From: Desulfobacteraceae bacterium UBA5852
GTDB taxonomy: Bacteria > Desulfobacterota > Desulfobacteria > Desulfobacterales > UBA5852
Length of the DNA stretch: 5,020 nucleotides
Assembly: GCA_002432195.1 (NCBI GenBank)
Contig: DJGG01000231.1
Coordinates: forward strand, 11,151 to 16,170
Reading direction: 5' to 3'
Shown here: one piece after another, positions 1 to 5,020 of the stretch
Layout: each line of letters begins with the position of its first letter
How positions within the stretch are numbered: position 1 is the stretch's first letter
Translations under genes and position numbers: made by a program
The notes under the pieces: generated by a model
Databases searched by the model: none
What the model saw: only the letters and a program-made list of their open reading frames with translations
Told to the model about the DNA's origin: nothing

Positions 1-404
1 GCCTGAGGCGCAGTTTATATACAGCCTGTTAGGGGCCGGGCCGAGGGGCCGGTGATCGCTCGTCTATACCCCAGGGGTCGCGGAAGGGTCAATTCGTAAG
101 TCCCGGGCCGGCCTCGCCGGGGCGGGCCTCGGTGAGGCTTTCAAGGGCTTCCCGGCGGTAAGCGCTTGACGGCGGGGCGCCAATGGAGAAATATCCGCAT
201 GACCCTTCGGGGCGATCCCATGGAGGCCTCCGCGGCAGGCCGGCAAGGCGCCGGGCCGGATGCCCGGGACCCCTCGAGAATCGCGGCCCTTCCGCGGCCG
301 GCCCCCCCGGGGTCGAGAAACAGGCGATTATCGGCATGCACCTCGGCAAGACGCTTTCCCCTCCGGCCGGCAACCACGCCAGCGGCCATGAAAGGGACAC
401 GCTC
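1..404. other. Non-coding leader upstream of mlaA
   Basis: I find no convincing gene here. At the left edge two + frames stay open briefly, to TAG at 30-32 and TGA at 53-55, so the end of an upstream gene could be present, but too little is visible to tell. An AT-rich patch (TTTATATACA, 14-23) stands out from the GC-rich surroundings and could belong to a promoter whose -35 lies outside the window. Further in are GC-rich palindromic elements: GGAGGCCTCC (222-231), a hairpin with stem CCGGGC/GCCCGG and a 5-base loop (251-267), and a hairpin CGCGG/CCGCG with a 5-base loop (282-296). The frames that cross this region, including an in-frame upstream extension of mlaA from 183, lack a ribosome binding site and have low-complexity Arg/Pro/Gly/Ala composition typical of chance frames in GC-rich DNA. 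Confidence 0.55.
166..194 (+). promoter_or_regulatory. Weak candidate sigma-70 promoter for mlaA
   Basis: TTGACG (166-171, 5 of 6 to the -35 consensus) is followed after 17 bases by AAATAT (189-194, only 3 of 6 to the -10 consensus). It would give a 5' leader of about 200 bases before mlaA, containing the hairpins at 251-267 and 282-296. The -10 match is poor, so this is only a candidate. Confidence 0.25.
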
Positions 405-1250
405 ATGACACACAAGCTTTCCATGACTCTCACGGCAGCCGCCCTCCTGCTCCTGGCCGCGTCCACGGCCTTTGGATCCGCCGCCCTCCCCACGCCACCG
501 GACGCCCCCGCCGGCGTTCTCGGCGAGAGGCCGGCGGTGGGCCTGCGGGCGGCCGCCCCGTCCGCGGACACCGACTCCCCCGGGCCCGTTCCCCCGGCCG
601 ACGACGACGTGTTTGCCGACGAGCTGGCGGACGAGCAGGAGGGGCCGAACATCGCCGATCCGCTGTACTACTGGAACAAAGGCATGTACCACTTCAACGA
701 CAAATTCTACCTCTGGTTGTGGGAACCCCTCGCCCGGGGGTACCGCGCCATCGCCCCCGAGGTGGTGCGCATGAGCGTGCGCAACTTCTTCAACAACCTC
801 ACCACCCCCATCCGCCTGGCCGGCTGCCTGCTCCAGGGACGCTGGACCGCGGCCGGCACCGAAACCGGCCGGCTGTTGGTGAACACCACGCTGGGTGTCC
901 TGGGCTTCGGCGACCCTGCCGCGACCCGCTACGGGATGCAACTCAAGGACGAAGATCTGGGCCAGACCTTCGGCTACTGGGGCATCGGCAACGGCATTTA
1001 CCTGGTGTGGCCCATCCTGGGCCCTTCCAGCCTACGGGACACGGTGGGCCTGGTGGGCGACAGCTTCCTCCACCCGGTCTCCTATCTCGACCCCACGGCC
1101 TTGTCGGTGGGCATCAAGGCCTACGACAACCTCAACCGCACCACTTTCCGCATCGGGGACTACCAGTCCCTCAAGCAGAGCGCCCTGGACCCGTACGTGG
1201 CTATCCGCAACGCCTACGTCCAGCACCGATGGAAAAAGGTGGCCGAATGA
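405..1250 (+). CDS. mlaA: MlaA/VacJ-family outer-membrane phospholipid transport protein
   Basis: This 281-residue protein belongs to the MlaA (VacJ) family, the outer-membrane component of the Mla pathway, which takes mislocalised phospholipids from the outer leaflet and passes them to periplasmic MlaC. Family signatures run in order: DPLYYWNKGMYHFND (85-99), WEPLARGYR (106-114), VRNFFNNL (125-132) followed by P135, GRLLVNTTLG (155-164), DEDLGQTFGYWG (182-193), YLVWPILGPSSLRD (199-212) and the C-terminal LDPYVAIRNAYVQHR (261-275). The N-terminus has a signal-peptide shape: MTHKLSM, then a hydrophobic core TLTAAALLLLAAS, then small residues TAFGSAA. There is no cysteine near it; the only cysteine is C141 inside the domain. 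E. coli MlaA is a lipoprotein, so this copy appears to be secreted by a type I signal peptide. A Pro/Asp-rich linker (about 28-80) precedes the domain. The start at 405 follows AAAGGGA (391-397) by 7 bases; an in-frame ATG at 423 would shorten the signal peptide. No mlaBCDEF genes are visible. Confidence 0.93.
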   Translation: MTHKLSMTLTAAALLLLAASTAFGSAALPTPPDAPAGVLGERPAVGLRAAAPSADTDSPGPVPPADDDVFADELADEQEGPNIADPLYYWNKGMYHFNDKFYLWLWEPLARGYRAIAPEVVRMSVRNFFNNLTTPIRLAGCLLQGRWTAAGTETGRLLVNTTLGVLGFGDPAATRYGMQLKDEDLGQTFGYWGIGNGIYLVWPILGPSSLRDTVGLVGDSFLHPVSYLDPTALSVGIKAYDNLNRTTFRIGDYQSLKQSALDPYVAIRNAYVQHRWKKVAE

Positions 1251-1258
1251 GGCTCCCG

Positions 1259-1287
1259 TTGACAGGCCGCGGATTCATCCCCAGCAT
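1259..1287 (+). promoter_or_regulatory. Candidate promoter for the small zinc-finger-like gene
   Basis: A perfect -35 hexamer TTGACA (1259-1264) lies 8 bases after the mlaA stop codon. Seventeen bases on, the best -10 is CAGCAT (1282-1287), a weak 3 of 6 match. If used, it would give the downstream gene its own promoter inside the 146-base gap. The same gap holds GGCCCC-T-GGGGCC (1347-1359), an inverted repeat with too little loop to fold as a simple hairpin. Without a transcript start this remains tentative; read-through from mlaA is equally possible because I see no terminator in the gap. Confidence 0.3.
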
Positions 1288-1396
1288 CGACCAACGCCCG
1301 GCGGCCCCAAGGCACGCTGCGCCGAAAGCCGTCAATGCCCACACGCGGCCCCTGGGGCCCAGCCCCGGCGGGACCGCTGCCGAAAGGAGCCACACC

Positions 1397-1618
1397 ATGG
1401 CATACACGTGCAAAAACTGCGGCGCGGTGGCCAGCGAACCAGGCCACCTCTGCAATCCCTGCGGCGACCGCTCCAAGTGTTCCTTCTGTGGAAAACCCCA
1501 GGTTTCCCACGCCCACATGTGCCAATCCAAGCTGGCCGCCATGAAGTTTGTCTGCGACGGCTGCGGTCGGGTCGCCATGGAACGGGAGCACCTCTGCAAG
1601 CCGTCGCCCATCGGCTGA
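1397..1618 (+). CDS. Small protein with three C-x2-C-x8-H-x-C putative zinc modules
   Basis: The 73-residue product has ten cysteines and five histidines. The spacing C-x2-C-x8-H-x-C occurs three times: C5/C8/H17/C19, C28/C31/H40/C42 and C53/C56/H65/C67. A glycine follows the second cysteine each time. Modules 1 and 3 are near copies (CKNCGAVASEPGHLCNP and CDGCGRVAMEREHLCKP); module 2 (CSFCGKPQVSHAHMC) is more diverged. C22 and H38 are extra possible ligands. This layout strongly suggests three structural zinc sites; redox or iron binding cannot be excluded. No signal peptide or membrane segment is visible, so it is probably cytoplasmic. The start is well supported by AAAGGAG (1383-1389) 7 bases before ATG. 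It lies 146 bases after mlaA on the same strand. I do not recognise a named family and assign no function; a protein- or nucleic-acid-binding role is possible. It is almost certainly a real gene, given the dense, regularly spaced motif. Confidence 0.85.
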   Translation: MAYTCKNCGAVASEPGHLCNPCGDRSKCSFCGKPQVSHAHMCQSKLAAMKFVCDGCGRVAMEREHLCKPSPIG

Positions 1619-1630
1619 CCTCCGGAAGAA

Positions 1631-1710
1631 CCGGTGGGCCGCCTTGGACCGCGCGTCCCCACCGGCTCGTTCCGACGAGGGCGCGCGCTGGATGGACCGC
1701 CGGCGCGCCC
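1631..1710. terminator. Cluster of three inverted repeats between convergent genes, possible bidirectional terminator
   Basis: The 98-base gap between the zinc-motif gene and the response regulator holds three back-to-back inverted repeats. The first is CCGGTGGG/CCCACCGG (1631-1638 with 1658-1665), a perfect 8-pair stem with a 19-base loop. The second is CTCGT-TCCG-ACGAG (1666-1679), 5 pairs with a 4-base loop. The third is GGGCGCGC/GCGCGCCC (1679-1686 with 1703-1710), a perfect 8-pair stem with a 16-base loop. None is followed by a T-run on either strand, so this is not a classical intrinsic terminator. Their position, ending 6 bases before the regulator's stop codon, fits a transcription barrier for both directions. 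Confidence 0.45.
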
Positions 1711-1716
1711 CGCCCG

Positions 1717-2442
1717 TCAGTCCGGATGCTCGAAGATGTAGCCCACCGAGCGGACGCTCCTGAAGTACCGGGGATTCTTGGGATCCTCCTCGAAGTACCG
1801 CCGCAGGCGCACGATGAAGTTGTCCACCGTGCGCGTGGTCACCCCCGCCGTGTAGCCCCACCCCACTTCCAGGATCTTGGCCCGGGCCAAGGGCTGGCCG
1901 CGGTAGCGGATGAAAAGCTTGAGCAGCTTGAGCTCCTGTTCGGTAAGGGGCACCTTGCCGCCGGGCCCCACCCCCGTGCCGGTGGTGAAATCCACCCGGT
2001 TGGCTCCGAAGACGTACACCGCCGGGAGTTTGAACGCCGACGGGGCCATGCCCGTCCGGCTCCACTCGCCGCGCTGCAGCAGGCGTTCCACCCGCAGCTG
2101 GAACTCTTCCAAGTTGAACGGTTTGGTGAGGTAGTCGTCCACGCCGTGGGTCAGGCCGCGGACACGGTCCTCGACCGAGGATTTGGCGGAGAGAACCAGG
2201 ATCGGCACCCGTTCGTCCTCCAGGCGGATGCCCTGGAGGACGGCCAGCCCGTCGATACCCGGCAGCATGATGTCCAGCACGATCAGGTCCGGCCGCCACG
2301 TTTTCCAACGCTGCAGGCCGGCAACCCCGTCGGCGGCCACCTCCACTTCGTAGCCCAGCAGCCGGAGGTTCAGGCGCAACCCCTCGGCGATATGGCTGTC
2401 GTCCTCGATGACCAGAATGCGTGCGCGGCTCGGCGGTTCCAT
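1717..2442 (-). CDS. OmpR/PhoB-family response regulator
   Basis: The 241-residue protein is a two-component DNA-binding response regulator acting in the cytoplasm. The receiver domain (about 8-122) has the acidic pocket E13-D14-D15, phosphoacceptor D57 in LIVLDIMLPG, switch residue S85 and conserved K107 in YLTKPF. The C-terminal winged-helix domain (about 140-238) has the family signature PLTEQELKLLKLF (165-177), the recognition-helix region RTVDNFIVRLRRYFE (204-218) and the wing ending RSVRSVGYIFE (228-238). Length is normal for the family. The ATG at 2442 is preceded by AGGGGGAG (2453-2446) lying wholly within the 14-base gap after the kinase gene, so the two are very probably co-transcribed and are presumed partners. 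The DNAF-type recognition helix (VDNFIVRLR rather than the VDVHIRRLR of E. coli PhoB) argues against calling it a strict PhoB orthologue. Its regulon is unknown; the control region upstream of the kinase is an obvious candidate target. Confidence 0.95.
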   Translation of the reverse strand: MEPPSRARILVIEDDSHIAEGLRLNLRLLGYEVEVAADGVAGLQRWKTWRPDLIVLDIMLPGIDGLAVLQGIRLEDERVPILVLSAKSSVEDRVRGLTHGVDDYLTKPFNLEEFQLRVERLLQRGEWSRTGMAPSAFKLPAVYVFGANRVDFTTGTGVGPGGKVPLTEQELKLLKLFIRYRGQPLARAKILEVGWGYTAGVTTRTVDNFIVRLRRYFEEDPKNPRYFRSVRSVGYIFEHPD

Positions 2443-2456
2443 TGTCTCCCCCTGCT

Positions 2457-3425
2457 TCAGGCCGGTCGTTCCACGCGCCAGCGGGGCAGCGCCACGGTCA
2501 GAATCGATCCCTGGCCGGACTCCCGTCCCCGGGCGCTCACCCGCCCCCGGTGGATGCGGGCGATGTTCTGCACCAGGTGCAGCCCCAGCCCGCTGCCCCG
2601 GGACCACTGCCCCTCGGCGCGGCCCGCCTGGTAAAACTTGCGGAAGATCTTGCGGACCTCGTGCGGGTCGATGCCCACACCGTTGTCCTCGAAATGGATC
2701 AACCAATGGCGGGGGGTGGCGGCGAAGCGCACGTCCACCTCGGGCTGGGGGGAATCGTTGTGCTTGACGGCATTCACCAGCAGGTTGACCACCAGCATCT
2801 CGAAGAGCGCCCGGTCCACCGGTTGGAGGCAGCGCCCCCCGGGCGGAGGGTGCACGCGGATCGACGCCTCGGCGAAAAGCGCCTCGTTCTGCTTCAGGCA
2901 GCCCCGGATCACCGCCACCAGGTCCAGGGGCTCAAAGTGCGCACGGTAGCTTTTGCTCTCCAGGCGGGCCAGGCTCAGAATGCGGTTGATGGTATCGGTG
3001 AGCCGGCTGACATCCAGGAGCATCAAACCGGCATACTTCTGTCGCTCCTCGCGGGAGAGATCGTACTTCTGGAAGGTTTCCAGGAAGAGCCGCAGGGAGG
3101 TCACCGGTGTTTTGAGCTCGTGGGTGAAGTTGTCGATGAAGTTGCGCTGCAGGCGGTAGAGCTGCAGCGTCTTCTGGTTGTAGACGAAAATGGTGAGCAG
3201 GCTGAAGAGGATGATGCCCACCAGCACCGAGAGCACCAGCACCACCACCCAGGAACGGGGCGCCAGGACCTGGGAGGGCTCCAGGTTGAAGCGCTCCACC
3301 ACGGCCTCCAGGCCGGCGCTGACCTCGATGTACCAGTAGATGGTGAGAAACAGGGAGGCCACCAGCGCCAGAATGGAGATGATGAAGATGGCGACGGGGT
3401 GGAAGAACCAGGGGGTCGGCTTCAT
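2457..3425 (-). CDS. Sensor histidine kinase with minimal two-helix membrane sensor
   Basis: This is a 322-residue inner-membrane histidine kinase, the presumed phosphodonor of the adjacent regulator. Two hydrophobic helices (about 9-33 and 59-82) flank only about 25 extracytoplasmic residues, and helix 2 runs almost directly into the dimerisation domain with no room for a HAMP or PAS domain. The H-box is FIDNFTHELKTPVTSLR (96-112) with phosphorylated H102 and the HELKT pattern also used for phosphatase activity. The ATPase domain shows the N-box NLLVNAVKHND (214-224), G1 DNGVGID (247-253), F-box IFRKFYQ (260-266) and G2 GSGLGLHLV (277-285). The ATG at 3425 is preferred because GGTGGA (3435-3430) sits 4 bases before it. 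An in-frame GTG at 3434, three codons upstream, lies inside that site and has no good ribosome binding site of its own. The kinase precedes the regulator, the reverse of the usual phoB-phoR order. The signal sensed is unknown; the topology resembles intramembrane-sensing kinases. Confidence 0.94.
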   Translation of the reverse strand: MKPTPWFFHPVAIFIISILALVASLFLTIYWYIEVSAGLEAVVERFNLEPSQVLAPRSWVVVLVLSVLVGIILFSLLTIFVYNQKTLQLYRLQRNFIDNFTHELKTPVTSLRLFLETFQKYDLSREERQKYAGLMLLDVSRLTDTINRILSLARLESKSYRAHFEPLDLVAVIRGCLKQNEALFAEASIRVHPPPGGRCLQPVDRALFEMLVVNLLVNAVKHNDSPQPEVDVRFAATPRHWLIHFEDNGVGIDPHEVRKIFRKFYQAGRAEGQWSRGSGLGLHLVQNIARIHRGRVSARGRESGQGSILTVALPRWRVERPA

Positions 3426-3445
3426 GCCGTCCACCAGTAAAGGAT

Positions 3446-3462
3446 TTGACCCGTCAAGTCAA
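3446..3462. promoter_or_regulatory. TTGAC inverted/direct repeats just upstream of the kinase gene
   Basis: TTGAC-CC-GTCAA (3446-3457) is a perfect inverted repeat, immediately followed by another GTCAA (3458-3462). On the minus strand this gives two adjacent TTGAC direct repeats followed by one inverted copy, ending 20 bases before the kinase ATG. The minus-strand TTGACT (3462-3457) could serve as a -35, but no acceptable -10 lies at the right distance, so an operator role is as likely as a promoter role. Confidence 0.35.
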
Positions 3463-3485
3463 TTCGCCCCCCCGGATGGGTGGCC

Positions 3486-3503
3486 CTGTAAAACTTTTGT
3501 CAC
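3486..3503 (+). promoter_or_regulatory. Pho-box-like direct repeat
   Basis: CTGTAAAACTTTTGTCAC contains two heptamers, CTGTAAA (3486-3492) and TTGTCAC (3497-3503), with starts 11 bases apart. This is the architecture of the E. coli PhoB box (two CTGTCAT-like heptamers separated by 4 AT-rich bases). It lies in the divergent region about 60 bases before the kinase ATG and about 175 bases before the acyltransferase ATG, and is conspicuously AT-rich for this sequence. OmpR/PhoB-family regulators typically bind such direct repeats, so it may be a site for the neighbouring regulator. No well-placed -10 follows immediately on the + strand. Confidence 0.35.
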
Positions 3504-3515
3504 GGGGTGCGCGGA

Positions 3516-3547
3516 CCCTGGCCAGGGCGCTGGTCTTCCATTAAAAT
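3516..3547 (+). promoter_or_regulatory. Candidate acyltransferase promoter overlapped by a palindrome
   Basis: TAAAAT (3542-3547) matches the -10 consensus at 5 of 6. Exactly 17 bases upstream is TGGCCA (3519-3524), a 4 of 6 -35 match that forms the core of a perfect 12-base palindrome, CCCTGGCCAGGG (3516-3527). A palindrome over a -35 is a usual repressor-site arrangement. The leader to the ATG at 3678 would be about 125 bases and includes a CCCGG/CCGGG hairpin (3635-3650) just before the ribosome binding site. Confidence 0.35.
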
Positions 3548-3677
3548 CATCTCGGACATCCAAGCACAAGGCCCGTACCCGCCCATCCGCCGATGCGGTC
3601 CAGGACCTGCCCGCGCATGGCGGCCTTGGGACTTCCCGGGCGCTGCCGGGCTAAACGGACGAAGGAGTGCGACGCCC

Positions 3678-4643
3678 ATGCCGGTTACCTGGCTGGCCCC
3701 CCTGCGCGGGGCCCTGGCCCTGACGGGCTACACCCTGAACACCCTGGCCATCGGCCTGCCCCTGCTGGCGGTGGCCCTCGCCAAGTGGCTGATCCCCCTC
3801 CACGGCTGGCGGATGGCCTGCGGCCGTCTGCTGAACGCCATGGCCAGCACCTGGATCGCCGTCAACAACCTCAACCTGCGCCTCCTGAGCCCCACCTGCT
3901 GGCGGGTGGAAGGGCTCGAGGGCCTGGATCCCCGGGGGTGGCACCTGGTGGTCTCCAACCACCAGTCCTGGGTGGACATCCTGGTGCTCCAGAAGGTGTT
4001 CCACCGGCGCATCCCCTTCCTGAAGTTCTTCCTCAAGCAGGAACTGATCTGGGTCCCGGTGCTGGGATTGGCCTGGTGGGCCCTCGATTTTCCCTTCATG
4101 AAGCGCTATTCCAAAGCGCGCCTGGCCCGCAAGCCCCATCTCAAGGGCCGCGACCTGGCCATCACCCGCCAGGCCTGCAGCAAATTCCGGCACATACCCG
4201 TTTCCATCATGAACTTCGTGGAGGGCACCCGCTTGTCCCCCGAGAAGCAGCGCGGCCAGGCATCTCCCTATCGCCATCTGCTGCGGCCCAAGACCGGGGG
4301 CATGGCCATGGTCCTGGCGGCCATGGGGGAACAACTCGACCGGGTGGTGGACGTGACCATCGTCTACCCCCAGGGGGCGGTGAACTTCTGGAGCATGCTC
4401 TGCGGACGCTTGCGCGAGGTGATCGTGCGGGTGAAAGCCTTGCCCGTGCCGCCCGACCTGGTGGCCCTCAGGGAGGACGAAGAGAACTTGTGGCAGGCCA
4501 CGCGGGAATGGCTGGACCAGTTGTGGCAACAAAAGGACCGCGCCATCGCCGCCCTTATGCGCGAGGCGGCCCTGGGGACCGAAGCGTGCACCGCACCCCG
4601 GCCGCAACCTTCCGCTCCCCCGCTGGAATCCACCGGCGCCTGA
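3678..4643 (+). CDS. YihG-like acyltransferase of the PlsC/LPLAT superfamily
   Basis: The 321-residue protein is a membrane-bound glycerolipid-type acyltransferase, expected to transfer an acyl chain to a lysophospholipid or similar acceptor at the inner membrane. A hydrophobic N-terminal segment (about 8-40) is followed by the catalytic HX4D motif in SNHQSWVD (93-100; H95, D100). Next come FLKFFLKQELIWVPVLG (114-130) and WALDFPFMKRYSKA (134-147), acceptor motif FVEGTR (180-185) and motif IV VYPQG (229-233). The FLKQ-WVP-LG-DFPFMKRYS block is the pattern I recall for E. coli YihG and its relatives rather than for compact PlsC. The ending REWLDQLWQQKDRAIAALM (277-295) is also YihG-like and is followed by a Pro-rich tail of about 25 residues. 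The ATG at 3678 follows GAAGGAG (3661-3667) by 10 bases; the frame is open upstream to 3507 but without family similarity. It is transcribed divergently from the kinase operon and converges on an unknown gene. Acyl donor and acceptor cannot be read from sequence. Confidence 0.92.
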   Translation: MPVTWLAPLRGALALTGYTLNTLAIGLPLLAVALAKWLIPLHGWRMACGRLLNAMASTWIAVNNLNLRLLSPTCWRVEGLEGLDPRGWHLVVSNHQSWVDILVLQKVFHRRIPFLKFFLKQELIWVPVLGLAWWALDFPFMKRYSKARLARKPHLKGRDLAITRQACSKFRHIPVSIMNFVEGTRLSPEKQRGQASPYRHLLRPKTGGMAMVLAAMGEQLDRVVDVTIVYPQGAVNFWSMLCGRLREVIVRVKALPVPPDLVALREDEENLWQATREWLDQLWQQKDRAIAALMREAALGTEACTAPRPQPSAPPLESTGA

Positions 4644-4649
4644 CCGCGG

Positions 4650-4669
4650 CCCCGGGCGTCCGCACGGGG
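4650..4669. terminator. Possible weak hairpin terminator between convergent genes
   Basis: In the 30-base gap between the acyltransferase stop and the convergent gene's stop, CCCCG (4650-4654) can pair with CGGGG (4665-4669). Two further G-C pairs are possible inside (GC 4656-4657 with GC 4662-4663) around a GTCC loop. No T-run follows on either strand. Position is the best argument for a termination role. Confidence 0.3.
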
Positions 4670-4673
4670 AGAT

Positions 4674-5020
4674 TCACTGGGCCTGGGACGCCAGGGGCAG
4701 GGCCACGATGTGGCTTTCGAATTCCTCGGTGAGGGCGTTGCCCGTCACCAGGGCGAAGTAGAGCTCCCCGTTGGCCAGGCTGAGGCCCTGGATGGCCCCG
4801 TCGAGGGGCGGCGTCAGGGGTTCGAAGCGTCTTCCCAGGTCGCTGCCGCGCACCAGCAGAATCGAGCCGGATTCGAAACTGGGCACGCCGCCGAAGAGAT
4901 TGAAATGGGCGGACTGGTTGGCCACCACCAGGAAGCGGGTCTCCCCCGGTGCGCTGCCCGGCAGGGGCAGGGGCGGGGTTTCGATGGCCACGGCCCGGTC
5001 CATGCCCAGCTTGTCCGTGC
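4674..5020 (-). CDS. C-terminal part of a protein of unknown function, runs off the window
   Basis: About 114 codons are visible, ending at TGA (4676-4674). The frame is still open at 5020, so the N-terminus lies outside the window. The internal ATG at 5003 has no ribosome binding site visible before it and is probably not the start. The sequence has a beta-rich look: short hydrophobic strands alternate with turns, as in RFLVVANQSAHFNLFGG, GSILLVRGSDLG, IQGLSLANGELYFALVTG and HIVALPLA. There are no cysteines. Strand-turn patterns of this kind occur in beta-propellers and other repeat beta proteins, but I recognise no specific family and assign no function. Its coding character is supported by the balanced amino acid composition and by stopping only 30 bases from the convergent acyltransferase gene. 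Confidence 0.7.
   Translation of the reverse strand, partial: TDKLGMDRAVAIETPPLPLPGSAPGETRFLVVANQSAHFNLFGGVPSFESGSILLVRGSDLGRRFEPLTPPLDGAIQGLSLANGELYFALVTGNALTEEFESHIVALPLASQAQ

Overview
The window is strongly GC-rich and comes from a Gram-negative (two-membrane) bacterium: it encodes an MlaA/VacJ outer-membrane phospholipid-trafficking protein and a YihG-like membrane acyltransferase. The GC content, the multi-CxxC mini-protein and the style of the histidine kinase / OmpR-type regulator suggest a deltaproteobacterial (Desulfobacterota-like) chromosome. That placement is inference; no rRNA or other marker gene is present. I see no insertion sequence, tRNA, CRISPR array or phage gene.

Layout. 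Bases 1-404 hold no convincing gene, only a GC-rich leader with small hairpins and one weak promoter-like site. On the + strand follow mlaA (405-1250) and, after a 146-base gap with its own -35-like TTGACA, a 73-residue zinc-finger-like protein (1397-1618) built from three copies of one Cys/His motif. A 98-base convergent gap (1619-1716) is packed with three inverted repeats and separates these genes from a minus-strand two-component operon. In that operon the sensor kinase (3425-2457) comes first and an OmpR/PhoB-family response regulator (2442-1717) follows 14 bases later. A divergent control region (3426-3677) carries TTGAC repeats, a Pho-box-like direct repeat and a 12-base palindrome over a promoter-like site. 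It leads on the + strand to a PlsC/LPLAT-superfamily acyltransferase (3678-4643). A minus-strand gene of unknown function runs off the right edge (5020-4674) and converges on the acyltransferase.

How the genes may fit together. MlaA removes misplaced phospholipids from the outer leaflet of the outer membrane, the acyltransferase probably acylates a lysolipid or lipid precursor at the inner membrane, and the kinase has a sensor consisting of little more than two transmembrane helices. An envelope-lipid theme is therefore plausible, but only adjacency supports it. The points most worth a second look are the triple C-x2-C-x8-H-x-C protein, the MlaA homologue without a lipobox, and the control region between the kinase and the acyltransferase. 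I did not find clear evidence of a wholly new multi-gene system.
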